Shown here: positions 18,066-27,133 of the stretch, one piece after another
How the letters are laid out: every line of letters starts with the position of its first letter
Position numbering within the stretch: the stretch's first letter is position 1
Assembly (NCBI RefSeq): GCF_034931405.1
Contig: NZ_JAYGHA010000001.1
Location: forward strand, 284,688-348,687
Direction: 5' to 3'
Length of the DNA stretch: 64,000 bases
Origin: RDYJ01 sp034931405
GTDB lineage: Bacteria; Cyanobacteriota; Cyanobacteriia; Cyanobacteriales; Nostocaceae
The notes under the pieces: model-generated
The model's database searches: none
The model's input: only the letters and a program-made list of their open reading frames with translations
Told to the model about the DNA's origin: nothing
Made by a program: the position numbers and the translations under genes

Positions 18066-19109
18066 ATGTTGACCAACTCGCAAACCCCTACTCTGACAGC
18101 AGAATCATCCAAGTTTCTTCCTGCACCTGACGCGCAGACTAGAGTCAGTCAGTTTATGAAACAGTTACAAAACGAAATTACTCAGGCTTTAGAAGCATTG
18201 GATGGTGTTGGTAAGTTTCAAGAAGACAGCTGGGAGCGTCCAGAAGGGGGTGGTGGGCGATCGCGCGTACTGCGTGATGGCGCAATTTTTGAACAAGCAG
18301 GTGTAAATTTTTCTGAAGTTTGGGGTTCTCATCTGCCCCCGTCAATTTTAGCCCAGCGTCCAGAAGCAACAGGACACGGCTTTTATGCAACGGGTACTTC
18401 TTTGGTGTTACACCCTCGTAATCCTTATGTACCTACAGTTCATTTGAATTACCGTTATTTTGAAGCAGGTCCAGTTTGGTGGTTTGGTGGTGGTATTGAT
18501 TTGACACCTTATTACCCCTTTATTGAGGATGTGATTGAGTTTCATCAAACTCTCAAACAAGCTTGCGATCAACATCACCCAGAATACTACCCAGTTTTTA
18601 AACGTTGGTGCGATGAATATTTTTATCTCAAGCACAGGGATGAAACCAGAGGTATTGGGGGACTATTTTTGGATTACCAAGATGGTCAAGGTGAAATATA
18701 TCGCGGACCTGATCCAAAAGGGGAAGCGGCTATTTATAGCAACAAAGTAGGAACTTTACCAGCACGCACTTGGGAAGAATTATTCGCTTTAGTACAAGAC
18801 TGTGGCAGAGCTTTTATACCAGCTTATTCACCAATTGTCAAGCGGCGACATGGCATGGAATATGGCGATCGCCAACGGAATTTTCAACTATACCGTCGGG
18901 GAAGATATGTAGAATTTAACTTGGTTTATGACCGAGGTACAATTTTTGGACTGCAAACCAATGGACGCACAGAATCCATTCTCATGTCCCTACCACCTCT
19001 AGTGCGTTGGGAATATGGCTACCAACCAGAACCACATACTCCTGAAGCTGAACTGTATGAAACTTTCCTGAAGCCACAAGATTGGCTCAACTGGAAACTA
19101 AATCAATAG
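18066..19109 (+). CDS. hemF: Oxygen-dependent coproporphyrinogen III oxidase
   Basis: Aerobic oxidative decarboxylation of coproporphyrinogen III to protoporphyrinogen IX, on the shared heme and chlorophyll route. The 347-aa protein carries GGGGRSRVLRDGAIFEQAGV, the VHLNYRYFEAGPVWWFGGG core with GGIDLTPYY, and the conserved YRRGRYVEFNLVYDRGT segment. ATG start and normal length. It stands alone with a 378-base gap after it. With chlD at 60-62 kb, this is one of two tetrapyrrole genes in the window. Confidence 0.96.
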   Translation: MLTNSQTPTLTAESSKFLPAPDAQTRVSQFMKQLQNEITQALEALDGVGKFQEDSWERPEGGGGRSRVLRDGAIFEQAGVNFSEVWGSHLPPSILAQRPEATGHGFYATGTSLVLHPRNPYVPTVHLNYRYFEAGPVWWFGGGIDLTPYYPFIEDVIEFHQTLKQACDQHHPEYYPVFKRWCDEYFYLKHRDETRGIGGLFLDYQDGQGEIYRGPDPKGEAAIYSNKVGTLPARTWEELFALVQDCGRAFIPAYSPIVKRRHGMEYGDRQRNFQLYRRGRYVEFNLVYDRGTIFGLQTNGRTESILMSLPPLVRWEYGYQPEPHTPEAELYETFLKPQDWLNWKLNQ

Positions 19110-19170
19110 TCACGAATAGTTAATTTTGAGTAAAATTAGACACATTTACTCAGAGTAAGTAGAGCAGACT

Positions 19171-19370
19171 TAGGCGGGTCAATGAACAATCAAGGGTTTG
19201 GGCTGGGTTAAAGAGAGAGAATGAAAGAAAATATTGGTGAATTTTCGGGTCTTAATCCCCGGATAATTCAGCAAATAGTCGCTTTTTCTGAGGAAAAATC
19301 CACTTTTTTTCTCTCTAAAGAACTCGTAAATTCTATTCACTAAGGCTAACAATTCCCCAAACCCAGCCTA
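19171..19370. ncRNA. Candidate structured RNA between hemF and the STAS gene
   Basis: The 378-base gap 19110-19487 contains a rod-like set of inverted repeats. GGGTTTGGG (19194-19202) pairs perfectly with CCCAAACCC (19356-19364). Alternatively GGCTGGGTT (19201-19209) pairs with AACCCAGCC (19360-19368), and TAGGC with GCCTA closes the outside. Inside, AGAGAGA (19214-19220) pairs with TCTCTCT (19310-19316). Two hairpins fill the centre: GAATT...AATTC (19239-19269) and TTTTTC/GAAAAA (19283-19297). A long stem with a bulged centre and about 200 bases recalls 6S RNA in outline, but I cannot identify it as such. Strand unknown. Confidence 0.3.
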
Positions 19371-19487
19371 AATCAATAAATCTGTCATCTATTGAATTTA
19401 GATACTCAGCAGTTAAACTACTAAAATATAAGCATTGAGTCAAAAAAAAGTAGTTTATCTTTTCAGGACAAGATCACGGAGAATACA

Positions 19488-19961
19488 GTGAATATAAACC
19501 AAAAAACATATTCAAACCCAGAAGGTAATACTGTGATTGTCTTGAAACCAACAGGTCGTCTAGACATCACAACCGCTTGGCAATTTCGCCTGAAATTACA
19601 AGAGTGTATTTCTAAACTAAGTCGTCATGTACTTGTGAACCTGGGAGAGGTAAATTTTATTGATAGTTCTGGTCTTACCTCTTTAGTCGCTGGAATGCGT
19701 GATGCTGATAAGGTTAAAGGCAGCTTCCGCATTTGCAATGTCCATCCAGAAGCTAAACTTGTATTTGAGGTGACAATGATGGATACAGTATTTGAAATCT
19801 TTGAAACTGAAGAAGAAGCTTTAGAAGCATTATTCCCCAACTTAGTCAATAGCGATAATAAAAGTTCCGACCATAAACATCAAAATACTCAAGAGAATAG
19901 TAACTCTCCTGACTTAAGTTCCCAATCTGCTCGCTTTGCGCCATCATTAGCCGATGAATAA
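19488..19961 (+). CDS. STAS domain anti-sigma factor antagonist
   Basis: A 157-aa protein: a STAS domain (about residues 8-105) and a polar Asn/Ser-rich tail. The phosphorylatable serine is in NFIDSSGLTSL and the VLVNLGEV strand precedes it, as in SpoIIAA-type partner-switching proteins. The start is GTG with GGAGA upstream. No cognate anti-sigma kinase or phosphatase is nearby, so its partner is encoded elsewhere. It is followed by thf1 after 214 bases. Confidence 0.85.
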   Translation: MNINQKTYSNPEGNTVIVLKPTGRLDITTAWQFRLKLQECISKLSRHVLVNLGEVNFIDSSGLTSLVAGMRDADKVKGSFRICNVHPEAKLVFEVTMMDTVFEIFETEEEALEALFPNLVNSDNKSSDHKHQNTQENSNSPDLSSQSARFAPSLADE

Positions 19962-20175
19962 ACCAAGGGAATTAACCGCAAAAACTGAAAAATTTGCCAG
20001 AAAATCCCAGGTAAAAAAACTTGCCAAAATTCAAAAACCATGGGAAAAAAGGACAGGCATTTTGCTTGTCAATTGCATAAATGAAACAATTAATCATTTT
20101 CCCATTTCCTGTATAGCTTGGCAAAGTAGCCTTTAAACGAGAAAATAAAAATACGTCGCCCTTAACCTTTTCTTT

Positions 20176-20883
20176 GTGAATAACGTCCGTACCGTCTCTG
20201 ATACAAAACGAACTTTCTATAATCTTCATACCCGTCCAATCAACACAATTTACCGTCGGGTAGTGGAAGAGTTGATGGTGGAAATGCACCTGCTCTCAGT
20301 CAATGCTGATTTTAGCTACAATCCAATTTATGCCTTAGGAGTTGTCACAACTTTTGACCGCTTCATGGAAGGCTATCAACCGGAACAGGATCAAGTATCC
20401 ATTTTTAATGCCATAATTCAGGCTGTAGAGCAAGATCCATCACGCTATAGACAAGATGCAGCCAGATTGCAAGCAATAGCTCATAGTTTGGCAGCTAAGG
20501 ATTTAATTGCCTGGTTGAGCCAATCTACTCAATTAGATCAAGATGCTGATTTGCAAGCACAACTACAAGCGATCGCTCACAATCCTAATTTTAAATACAG
20601 CCGCTTGTTTGCCATTGGTTTGTTCTCATTATTGGAACTGGTAGATTCCGAACTTGTCAAAGATGACAAGCAACGTAATGAGGCGCTAAAAGCGATCGCT
20701 CAAGGTTTACATCTATCTGAAGACAAACTTAGCAAAGATTTAGAGCTATATCGCTCTAATCTCGATAAGATGGCACAAGCACTGATAGTGATGGCAGATA
20801 TGTTGGCAGCAGATCGGAAAAAGCGCGATCAGCGTCAAAAACAAGCCAGCACGCCAGTTGCTCCTCCCAGTACCAATGATTAA
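20176..20883 (+). CDS. thf1: Thylakoid formation protein Thf1/Psb29
   Basis: A cyanobacterial and plastid protein associated with photosystem II repair, FtsH stability and thylakoid biogenesis. The 235-aa sequence opens with VRTVSDTKRTFYNLHTRPIN and IYRRVVEELMVEMHLLSVN, the characteristic family start, and ends with a charged coiled-coil tail (ADRKKRDQRQKQ). The start is GTG at 20176; no better ATG exists. It is monocistronic and followed by an inverted repeat. Confidence 0.92.
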   Translation: MNNVRTVSDTKRTFYNLHTRPINTIYRRVVEELMVEMHLLSVNADFSYNPIYALGVVTTFDRFMEGYQPEQDQVSIFNAIIQAVEQDPSRYRQDAARLQAIAHSLAAKDLIAWLSQSTQLDQDADLQAQLQAIAHNPNFKYSRLFAIGLFSLLELVDSELVKDDKQRNEALKAIAQGLHLSEDKLSKDLELYRSNLDKMAQALIVMADMLAADRKKRDQRQKQASTPVAPPSTND

Positions 20884-20902
20884 ATAATTTGTAATCATGA
20901 AT

Positions 20903-20953
20903 TCGTAATTCGTAATTAAAGATTGTCAATCATCAGAAAATTACGAATTACGA
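20903..20953. repeat. 15-bp inverted repeat after thf1
   Basis: TCGTAATTCGTAATT (20903-20917) and its exact complement AATTACGAATTACGA (20939-20953) surround a 21-base loop. Further partial copies (ATTTGTAATCATGA, ATCAATTACAAAT) flank it, giving a nested palindrome. It lies between the convergent thf1 and holin-like genes and could terminate either. Confidence 0.7.
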
Positions 20954-21006
20954 GTCATCAATTACAAATTAATTTCACTGATTTCCAGTTGCTGCAATTA
21001 TTAACT

Positions 21007-21369
21007 TTAAACACCCAGTAATTTGTAGATTATATTGTTAATAATGGTGAGTGCAAAAGCTCCTAAAATAGCACTCCAAATACCATAACGTAAGCGAAAA
21101 CCCTCTACTAACCAGGCTGCAATACTAAAACAAGCAACAGCAATCATGAAAGTGAAGATACCAGATAATAAGTCAAAAGTGGCTAAATTTGGGATCGCAA
21201 ATACGAGCGATAAAACTGGTCTAACTAATGCTGTGATAATCCCCAGAACTGCTGCGGAAAAGAAGGCTTTTCCCGGAGTATCTATTTCAACTCCTAAAGG
21301 CAACTTACTAATAAGCCACAGACTGATAGAAGTGACTAACCAAACAATTAACAGTGTTACAATATTCAT
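21007..21369 (-). CDS. Phage holin family IV-like membrane protein
   Basis: A 120-aa protein with four hydrophobic helices (VTLLIVWLVTSISLWLI, FFSAAVLGIITALVRP, LLSGIFTFMIAVACFSIAAW, IWSAILGAFALTIINNIIY). It matches the PF04020-type 'mycobacterial phage holin' pattern, which is widespread in bacteria as a chromosomal gene. The name does not imply a prophage here, as nothing phage-like surrounds it. Cellular role unknown. Confidence 0.8.
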   Translation of the reverse strand: MNIVTLLIVWLVTSISLWLISKLPLGVEIDTPGKAFFSAAVLGIITALVRPVLSLVFAIPNLATFDLLSGIFTFMIAVACFSIAAWLVEGFRLRYGIWSAILGAFALTIINNIIYKLLGV

Positions 21370-21426
21370 TGCCGCAACCCTTGAAACGTAAATGGTGATA
21401 GGCGATAAAGTTAAGAATTCAGAATT

Positions 21427-21447
21427 CAGGAGTCAGGAGTCAGGAGT
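21427..21447. repeat. Short STRR, heptamer CAGGAGT
   Basis: Three perfect CAGGAGT copies in the 360-base gap 21370-21729. The remainder of that gap is AT-rich with only the exbD-side hairpin. Confidence 0.8.
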
Positions 21448-21658
21448 CAGAATGTTTGATCAATCCGTAGATTATCAAATAGTGAGTTTAGACGTAAGCC
21501 TTAAAAAGCTGACTGCTGACAACTGATTTGGTCTATTGATAGGAAAATCTTTGTAGCTTCACCAATTATTTATAAATTAGCAGAGTTTTTTCTCTACATA
21601 GGATTTATTTTAGATATCTTTAGGTTTATCTAAATTTTCTTGATATTACTAAAAATAA

Positions 21659-21701
21659 AATTCCCCCTCACTGATATGATGCACAAAGGTTTGGGGGAAT
21701 T
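21659..21701 (-). terminator. Probable exbB-exbD terminator
   Basis: AATTCCCCC (21659-21667) pairs with GGGGGAATT (21693-21701). On the minus strand the hairpin follows the exbD stop by 28 bases and is followed by a T-rich run, as expected of a rho-independent terminator with a long loop. Confidence 0.6.
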
Positions 21702-21729
21702 GAGACTTACAAAATCTGAAAAAAAAGCG

Positions 21730-22395
21730 TCACCTTTTCGGTGCAGAATTGCTATTTTGTGGTACTACAGGCTCTAAAGGGGCGCTATCATTGGGAACTG
21801 TTGGCGAAATACCAGGATTAATACCTGGTGACGGTGCAGAAAATAGATTTGGGGCTGAGGGCAAAGAAGGGTTAAAATTATTTTGTGGATCACTACCCGG
21901 AATTGGTACGGTGTTAGGTATGGGCATCACCGGGGTAGTAGAAAAGTTTGGTGAATTGGTGAGTGGTTGAGATGGTCCAGGAATAATTCCCAGAGATACA
22001 CGATTACCTCCCACTTGTCTGAGCAAATCTAATGTTTGAATTACATCATTATAAGTTGCTGTACGAGAGGCATTCAGTACCAAAATCCCATTGGGGTTTG
22101 CTTGGATATACTGCTTTAATCGTCCTTCCAAATCCTCCCCTCTCACAGGATCTTTTTCAATGTAAATTTGACCAACAGCGTCGATAGTGACAGGCAATAT
22201 ATCACTTTTGCTCTGTGAACTAGCAGCAGAAGTTGTACCTGTACTGGCTTTGGGTAAATCAACATTAATCGCCTGTTGTCTAGTAAATTGCAACGCGGCT
22301 AACAGAAAAAAAGTCAGGATACAAAAAACGACATCAATTAAGGGAATGATTTGAATTTGAACTTCTTCAATGGGAGTATGTAAGTTAACTTTCAT
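21730..22395 (-). CDS. exbD: ExbD/TolR family biopolymer transport protein
   Basis: Component of a proton-driven ExbB-ExbD (TolQ-TolR) motor energising outer-membrane processes, 221 aa. A single membrane helix carries the conserved Asp (IIPLIDVVFCILTFFLL) and a periplasmic domain extends to about residue 145. The last 75 residues are Pro/Asn/Ser-rich and look disordered (PNTVPIPGSDPQNNFNPSLP), an extension beyond the usual 140-aa protein. Its start overlaps the end of exbB by 11 bases, so the two are coupled. No tonB gene is seen nearby. Confidence 0.88.
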   Translation of the reverse strand: MKVNLHTPIEEVQIQIIPLIDVVFCILTFFLLAALQFTRQQAINVDLPKASTGTTSAASSQSKSDILPVTIDAVGQIYIEKDPVRGEDLEGRLKQYIQANPNGILVLNASRTATYNDVIQTLDLLRQVGGNRVSLGIIPGPSQPLTNSPNFSTTPVMPIPNTVPIPGSDPQNNFNPSLPSAPNLFSAPSPGINPGISPTVPNDSAPLEPVVPQNSNSAPKR

Positions 22396-23173
22396 TTTCT
22401 AGCTCTGGTGGGGAGTTAGCAAGGGGGTTTTTGATTGCTTCTTCTGAACTGGGTGCAGAGGTTTTAGTAAAATTGTTTTTGCGTCGCTTCCGGGGGGAAG
22501 TAAAACTTTCCTGTGTTCTTTCCCGTATTATTGCTGATGTAGTTTTGTTAGGGTCTGGTGGAGACTGACGGTAAAGCAACTCTAAATCATTGCCAGCTTT
22601 ATTAAAAACCTTGATTTGGTTGACAACAAAACTTTGAAACAGACGATAAAATACTAAAGTCACGATCGCCACTATTAAACCAGCTGCGGTACTAATTAAA
22701 GATTCGCCAATCCCAGTAGTTACACCAGCTGTAGATTCAGTACCCAAATCGCCAATTCTAATTGAGCGCAAGGACTGAATCAAACCTAAAACCGTACCCA
22801 ATAATCCTAACAGCGGGGAAAGGGCAATCACAGATTCTAAAAGTTTTTCTCCCCTCCGCATCCCGGCTACTTCTTCCGCTGCTGTGGACTCCAATGCTAG
22901 TCGGAAGGTTTCAGGATCACCTTTTTGTAAACGTAGGGGTGCATAAAGAAAACGCCCAATCGGTTGATCAGTTGCTTTTTGGGCTATTTCCGTAGCTATT
23001 TCCCAATTCTCAGTAGCAGCATCAAGAACGCGCTCGACTATTTCTTTCTCCTGCGTTAAAATCCGCAACCAGAACCAAAAACGCTCAAAAATCACACTTA
23101 AAGACAGGACAGACAGCACCAGCAAAGGCCACATGGCTGGACCGCCCTTGTTAAACAAATCTAAAATATCCAC
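22385..23173 (-). CDS. exbB: ExbB/TolQ/MotA family proton channel protein
   Basis: Three-helix proton channel partner of ExbD, 262 aa. The first helix is MWPLLVLSVLSLSVIFERFW, and the others are in LLGLLGTVLGLIQSLRSI and STAAGLIVAIVTLVFYRL, with the family GLLGTVLG and TAAGL motifs. The C-terminal 60 residues are charged and Ser/Pro-rich (FTSPRKRRKNNFTKTSAPSS). ATG start. It forms a two-gene operon with exbD. Confidence 0.9.
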   Translation of the reverse strand: MDILDLFNKGGPAMWPLLVLSVLSLSVIFERFWFWLRILTQEKEIVERVLDAATENWEIATEIAQKATDQPIGRFLYAPLRLQKGDPETFRLALESTAAEEVAGMRRGEKLLESVIALSPLLGLLGTVLGLIQSLRSIRIGDLGTESTAGVTTGIGESLISTAAGLIVAIVTLVFYRLFQSFVVNQIKVFNKAGNDLELLYRQSPPDPNKTTSAIIRERTQESFTSPRKRRKNNFTKTSAPSSEEAIKNPLANSPPELENES

Positions 23174-23396
23174 TTTGTAGTTTTCCTCTCTCCATTACTT
23201 GAGCAACTATGCTAAACATTTTAATCTTAGAGATTAATGCACCATTACCACACTCACTTACTCTATCGCTAGATAAGTAGTTAACAAAGCATGATAATTA
23301 CCATCTTCTATACACAATAGGGCGGTTATTCCCACCGGGAGGTTAGAGGATTATTTGCCAAAATAAAAGTTAATTGCAGGTACTCGAGGTTAAAAT

Positions 23397-23699
23397 ATGA
23401 GCTTCTCAATTCAATCCCTTTACACTTGGTATCGCAATGTACTGCGTAATCCTAAATATCGTTGGTGGGTAATTATCGGTACAATAGCTTATCTGATCAG
23501 CCCTATTGATATTGCTCCCGATTTTATTCCTGTTGTTGGTCAAATTGATGATCTTTTGCTGTTAACATTACTAGTTTCAGAAGTTTCGGGATTAGTAATT
23601 GACGGTTGGAAAACTCGTCAAGGTCATGTGGAAACTAGCGGTAATGATTCTCCAGACACAGATAATACTGTTGATGTTGATGCTGTTTCTGTCAAGTAG
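23397..23699 (+). CDS. YkvA-like DUF1232 membrane protein
   Basis: A 100-aa protein with a DUF1232 core: RNPKYRWWVIIGTIAYLISP followed by IDIAPDFIPVVGQIDDLLLL. The conserved LISPIDIAPDFIP signature is clear. One or two membrane helices. The acidic tail carries many Asp residues. Function is unknown; the gene is divergent from exbB. Confidence 0.82.
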   Translation: MSFSIQSLYTWYRNVLRNPKYRWWVIIGTIAYLISPIDIAPDFIPVVGQIDDLLLLTLLVSEVSGLVIDGWKTRQGHVETSGNDSPDTDNTVDVDAVSVK

Positions 23700-23871
23700 T
23701 TGTAGCGACAAAATACTATTTTATAACTCCCCGCTTTTACTGTTTGTGAAAAATTCTGCTGTGAAAGAGGGGAAGTTTTTTAAACCACTGAATTAAGCCT
23801 TTGGGGTTGAATATTGAGCAATTGAATGATATTAATATTTCTTGTAACAAGATGTCATTTCTGTTTAAACC

Positions 23872-23956
23872 TTTGGGCATACTAGGGATTACAAAGATCA
23901 ATTGCTATTACTACTTTGGGCATACTAGGGATTACAAAGATCAATTGCTATTACTA
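23872..23956. repeat. 43-bp tandem duplication
   Basis: A 43-base unit starting TTTGGGCATACTAGGGATTA occurs at 23872-23914 and again at 23915-23956, the second copy lacking only its last base. No mismatch is visible. It lies 25 bases before the small gene at 23982, so it may affect that promoter. Confidence 0.92.
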
Positions 23957-23981
23957 GTACATTCTGTGGGGGAATTTAAAC

Positions 23982-24194
23982 ATGAAAAGGTATATGCCTT
24001 TTATACTCATTGGCTTTGTGCTATTTGTGGCAGGAGGAGATAAGGTATTTCCCGGTGCAGTGGGGAAAGCCAGCATTCAAACTCGCACAACCATGAATAA
24101 CTTTTTGATTGGTTTGTTTCCTACGTGGCAACCTAAAACAAATCCTTATGAACGGACAGAAAAGAAATTACAAGAAACCGAAAAACAAAAGTAA
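23982..24194 (+). CDS. Small cyanobacterial protein with N-terminal hydrophobic segment
   Basis: A 70-aa protein: an N-terminal hydrophobic segment (MPFILIGFVLFVAGG) that could be a signal or anchor, and a C-terminal basic, Glu/Lys-rich tail (TEKKLQETEKQK). ATG start. The middle (SIQTRTTMNNFLIGLFPTWQ) suggests a conserved membrane-associated small protein. I recognise no family function. Confidence 0.6.
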   Translation: MKRYMPFILIGFVLFVAGGDKVFPGAVGKASIQTRTTMNNFLIGLFPTWQPKTNPYERTEKKLQETEKQK

Positions 24195-24264
24195 TAAGTT
24201 AACTGGAAATTGAGCTTAATTTTTGTATCACCTTAGCTATCAGCTATAGCAATCGGTCATATCC

Positions 24265-24347
24265 AGATCCCCGACTTGACTAGATCAATTTATCATTTAT
24301 GGACATAATCAATAAAAGAAGTCGGGGATCTGATCACCTTACCTGAA
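24265..24347. mobile_element. MITE-like palindromic element, copy 1
   Basis: AGATCCCCGACTT (24265-24277) and AAGTCGGGGATCT (24319-24331) bound a 67-base core, with a conserved flank to about 24347 (ATCACCTTACCTGAA). The core matches the complement of the copy at 62519-62585 at 63 of 67 positions by eye. The gap 24195-24531 holds this element and nothing else I can name. Confidence 0.75.
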
Positions 24348-24531
24348 TTCTTATGTATCACCCAAGGAAATCTTTGGGTCTATTTCCAGTTTCTACTGAC
24401 TGGAAAAATGTAAATTTAAAATAAATTACTCCAAAAATAACTATTTTGGTCTTGCAGAAAATCAAATACGCTGTGATATTTGATGATATCATTAACCATA
24501 TAACAGTACAAATAAACTAGATCATATCCAA

Positions 24532-25971
24532 ATGTCTGACTTAATTTTGTTTTGGCATCGACGGGATTTACGTATTTCCGATAATACAGGATTAGCAGCA
24601 GCTAGAGAACAAAGTGCAAAGGTGGTAGGTGTATTTTGTCTAGATCCTGGTATTTTAGAACAGGATGATATTGCACCAGCCAGAGTAAGTTACATGATTG
24701 GTTGTTTACAATCATTACAACAGCGATATACCCAGGCTGGTAGTCAGTTATTAATTTTACATAATAATCCAGTTACAGCCATTCCGGCATTAGCTGAAGC
24801 TTTGAATGCAAAAGCAGTATTTTGGAATTGGGATGTAGAACCTTATGCACAAATACGGGATAATGAAGTAATTTCAGCACTAAAAGTCAAAGATATTCAG
24901 ACTCTTGAGCAAAATTGGGATCAGTTACTCCACGCACCAGCAGAAATTTTTAGTGGTGCTAAAACTCCTTATACAGTTTATACTCCCTTTTGGAAAAATT
25001 GGATTAGTAAGCCAAAACTTAAACCAGTTGCAACTTTAGAAAATTGCGAGAATTTGACAGATGAAGAACAGGAAATAGCCAAAAAAACAGGTGCAATTAA
25101 ATTACCTTCTGCACAAGATTTAGGTTTTATTTGGGATGAAGAATTAATTATTGAGCCAGGAGAAAGAGCAGCAATATCAAAATTAGAAACTTTTACAAAT
25201 TCTGCCATTGATCAATATCAAGAACAGCGTAATTTTCCTGCTGTTGATGGAACATCCCAATTAAGTGCTGCTTTAAAATTTGGTGTCATTGGTATTCGTA
25301 CTGTTTGGCAAAAAACAATAGTAGCATTAGAAAATAGTAACAGTGAAGAAGCTACAAATAGTATTATAACTTGGCAAAAAGAACTAGCTTGGCGGGAATT
25401 TTATCAACACGCAATGTATAACTTTCCCGCCTTAGCTGAAGGTGCATATAGAGATAGTTTTAAAAACTTTCCTTGGCGAAATAATGAAGCACATTTTCAA
25501 GCTTGGTGTGAGGGAAAAACTGGCTATCCAATAGTTGATGCGGCTATGCGGCAGTTAAACGAAATTGGCTGGATGCACAATAGATGTAGAATGATTGTAG
25601 CTAGTTTCTTAACTAAAGATTTAATTATAAATCCTCAATGGGGCGAAAAATATTTTATGCAAAAACTCATTGATGGTGATTTATCTGCTAATAATGGAGG
25701 TTGGCAATGGAGTGCTTCTAGTGGTATGGACCCCAAACCATTAAGAATTTTTAACCCAGCTAGTCAAGCGCAAAAATTTGATGCTGATGGTGAATATATT
25801 AGACAATGGGTGAGAGAATTAAAATCTCTAGATACAGAATTTTTAATAAGTGGCAATATAACACCTTTAGAACGTAGTGCTGTTGGTTATCCTGCTCCCA
25901 TTGTAGATCATAAAAAACAGCAAGCTTTATTTAAACAAATGTATCAACAACAAAAAGTCAGTATGGATTAA
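24532..25971 (+). CDS. phr: Deoxyribodipyrimidine photolyase
   Basis: Repairs UV-induced cyclobutane pyrimidine dimers using blue light, with FAD and an antenna pigment. The 479-aa protein has the N-terminal antenna domain (LILFWHRRDLRISDN) and the FAD-binding C-terminal domain. Visible FAD-site motifs include WQKELAWREFYQH, WCEGKTGYPIVDAAMRQLN, GWMHNRCRMIVASF, and DGDLSANNGGWQWSASSG. ATG start, standard class I length. It is monocistronic. In cyanobacteria the antenna is usually 8-HDF; that is inferred from the family. Confidence 0.93.
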   Translation: MSDLILFWHRRDLRISDNTGLAAAREQSAKVVGVFCLDPGILEQDDIAPARVSYMIGCLQSLQQRYTQAGSQLLILHNNPVTAIPALAEALNAKAVFWNWDVEPYAQIRDNEVISALKVKDIQTLEQNWDQLLHAPAEIFSGAKTPYTVYTPFWKNWISKPKLKPVATLENCENLTDEEQEIAKKTGAIKLPSAQDLGFIWDEELIIEPGERAAISKLETFTNSAIDQYQEQRNFPAVDGTSQLSAALKFGVIGIRTVWQKTIVALENSNSEEATNSIITWQKELAWREFYQHAMYNFPALAEGAYRDSFKNFPWRNNEAHFQAWCEGKTGYPIVDAAMRQLNEIGWMHNRCRMIVASFLTKDLIINPQWGEKYFMQKLIDGDLSANNGGWQWSASSGMDPKPLRIFNPASQAQKFDADGEYIRQWVRELKSLDTEFLISGNITPLERSAVGYPAPIVDHKKQQALFKQMYQQQKVSMD

Positions 25972-26097
25972 TTTTCAGAGAAGAAGCAAAATAGAATTTT
26001 GGGGTTACACAAACCAAGCCCACCTGCGTGGGCTGATGAGACACATATCCATATATATAGAACTCATATTTGGTTTTTGAAAAAAATTAGTAGTATT

Positions 26098-26162
26098 GTA
26101 GGGTGCGTCAGATATTACAAATGTGTTTATTGATAGAATTTATGCAGTCTGACGCACCCTAC
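26098..26162. repeat. Palindromic repeat with GTAGGGTGCGTCAGA ends
   Basis: GTAGGGTGCGTCAGA (26098-26112) and TCTGACGCACCCTAC (26148-26162) form a perfect 15-bp stem with a 35-base loop. It lies between convergent phr and the gene at 26203. It shares the GTAGG...CCTAC outer ends with repeats at 48519 and 63060. Confidence 0.85.
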
Positions 26163-26202
26163 GTATCTTTTCATAAATCAAATATTATTTCTATAACTGG
26201 TG

Positions 26203-26715
26203 TCAGTTATCAATTTCCAAATTGAGTATATAGCGTCCTAGTTGCACCTTTTCTGACCACAATTCATACTCAAGCCGTAGATGCTCTGGAAAACCTTTTC
26301 CGCTGAGATGTAAACTATTTGTATAATTGCGTAAACGAATTGGTTTGTGTGGTTGCAATGACTCATTGGGTAGCCAATAACGACTAACACCATAAACTCC
26401 TTGTTCCCAGAAATGTCGGTAACTAACTTGAGTATTTCCTTGCATTGTCATAATTACTCGGTAAGGGGAAATTTCCAACCACAAAATTCTGGGACTAGTG
26501 GGAGTATCAAAATTTTTTTGAGTTTGAGGAAAAGGATCTTCTGAACTGATTAAATTTCCTATTTCACAACTAATTAAAGGCGGTGCAGTTAATAGTAAAT
26601 GAAATCTGTCAGTATCTTTTTGATACAATGTTCCAGCAGTTTCCACAACAGACCAGACTGGCAAATCAGTGGAAATAATTGATAAACAAACAGGTCTACG
26701 GTGATGGGTGAGCAT
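26203..26715 (-). CDS. Conserved hypothetical protein
   Basis: A 170-aa protein with alternating hydrophobic and charged residues that looks like a soluble beta-rich fold (TAGTLYQKDTDRFHLLLTAP, LWLEISPYRVIMTMQGN, HLRLEYELWSEKVQLGRYIL). No signal peptide, membrane helix or catalytic motif is seen. ATG start. It is convergent with phr. I do not recognise its family. Confidence 0.65.
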   Translation of the reverse strand: MLTHHRRPVCLSIISTDLPVWSVVETAGTLYQKDTDRFHLLLTAPPLISCEIGNLISSEDPFPQTQKNFDTPTSPRILWLEISPYRVIMTMQGNTQVSYRHFWEQGVYGVSRYWLPNESLQPHKPIRLRNYTNSLHLSGKGFPEHLRLEYELWSEKVQLGRYILNLEIDN

Positions 26716-27133
26716 GGGAGCGACAAGTGTGAGAAGCCGTTGAATAAAATCAAATGAACACTAGGTGATCTAAAAAGTTATTTTCAGCAACTAAATAGTC
26801 AAACCTGATTAATATTAACCGAATCTACTAATTTGTTAATCTAGATAAATCAAGATGTAAAAAGTAGGATTTAAAGCTGAACTACGAAAATAATGCTTTT
26901 TATAGCGATTATCAGTCTGTGAATCAAGCTTGCAAATATTTTTTCAAGAATTACAATTAGTTATACTCGATACTCCGCCTGAACAGAGAACTTTGTCATC
27001 TACTAAAAATTGGGTAGATTTGAGTAAGTTTTGGACAACAAAAAGCGATAGGATACTAGGGACGAAGTTAACCAGTGGCAGCATTAGAAGTCACTGAGAG
27101 ATTTCAAATTTATTCAAAAGCTAGTGTATCCTA
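26716..27133. other. Intergenic region upstream of aroA
   Basis: A 418-base gap between divergent genes. I see no ORF, repeat or convincing hairpin. It presumably holds both promoters. Confidence 0.5.

Noticed and set aside
19954..20136. 60-codon ORF overlapping the STAS stop
   Set aside because: No conserved features; highly basic low-complexity sequence, and better explained as intergenic.
21007..21369. Prophage remnant suggested by the holin-like name
   Set aside because: No other phage genes nearby; this holin family is a common chromosomal membrane protein.
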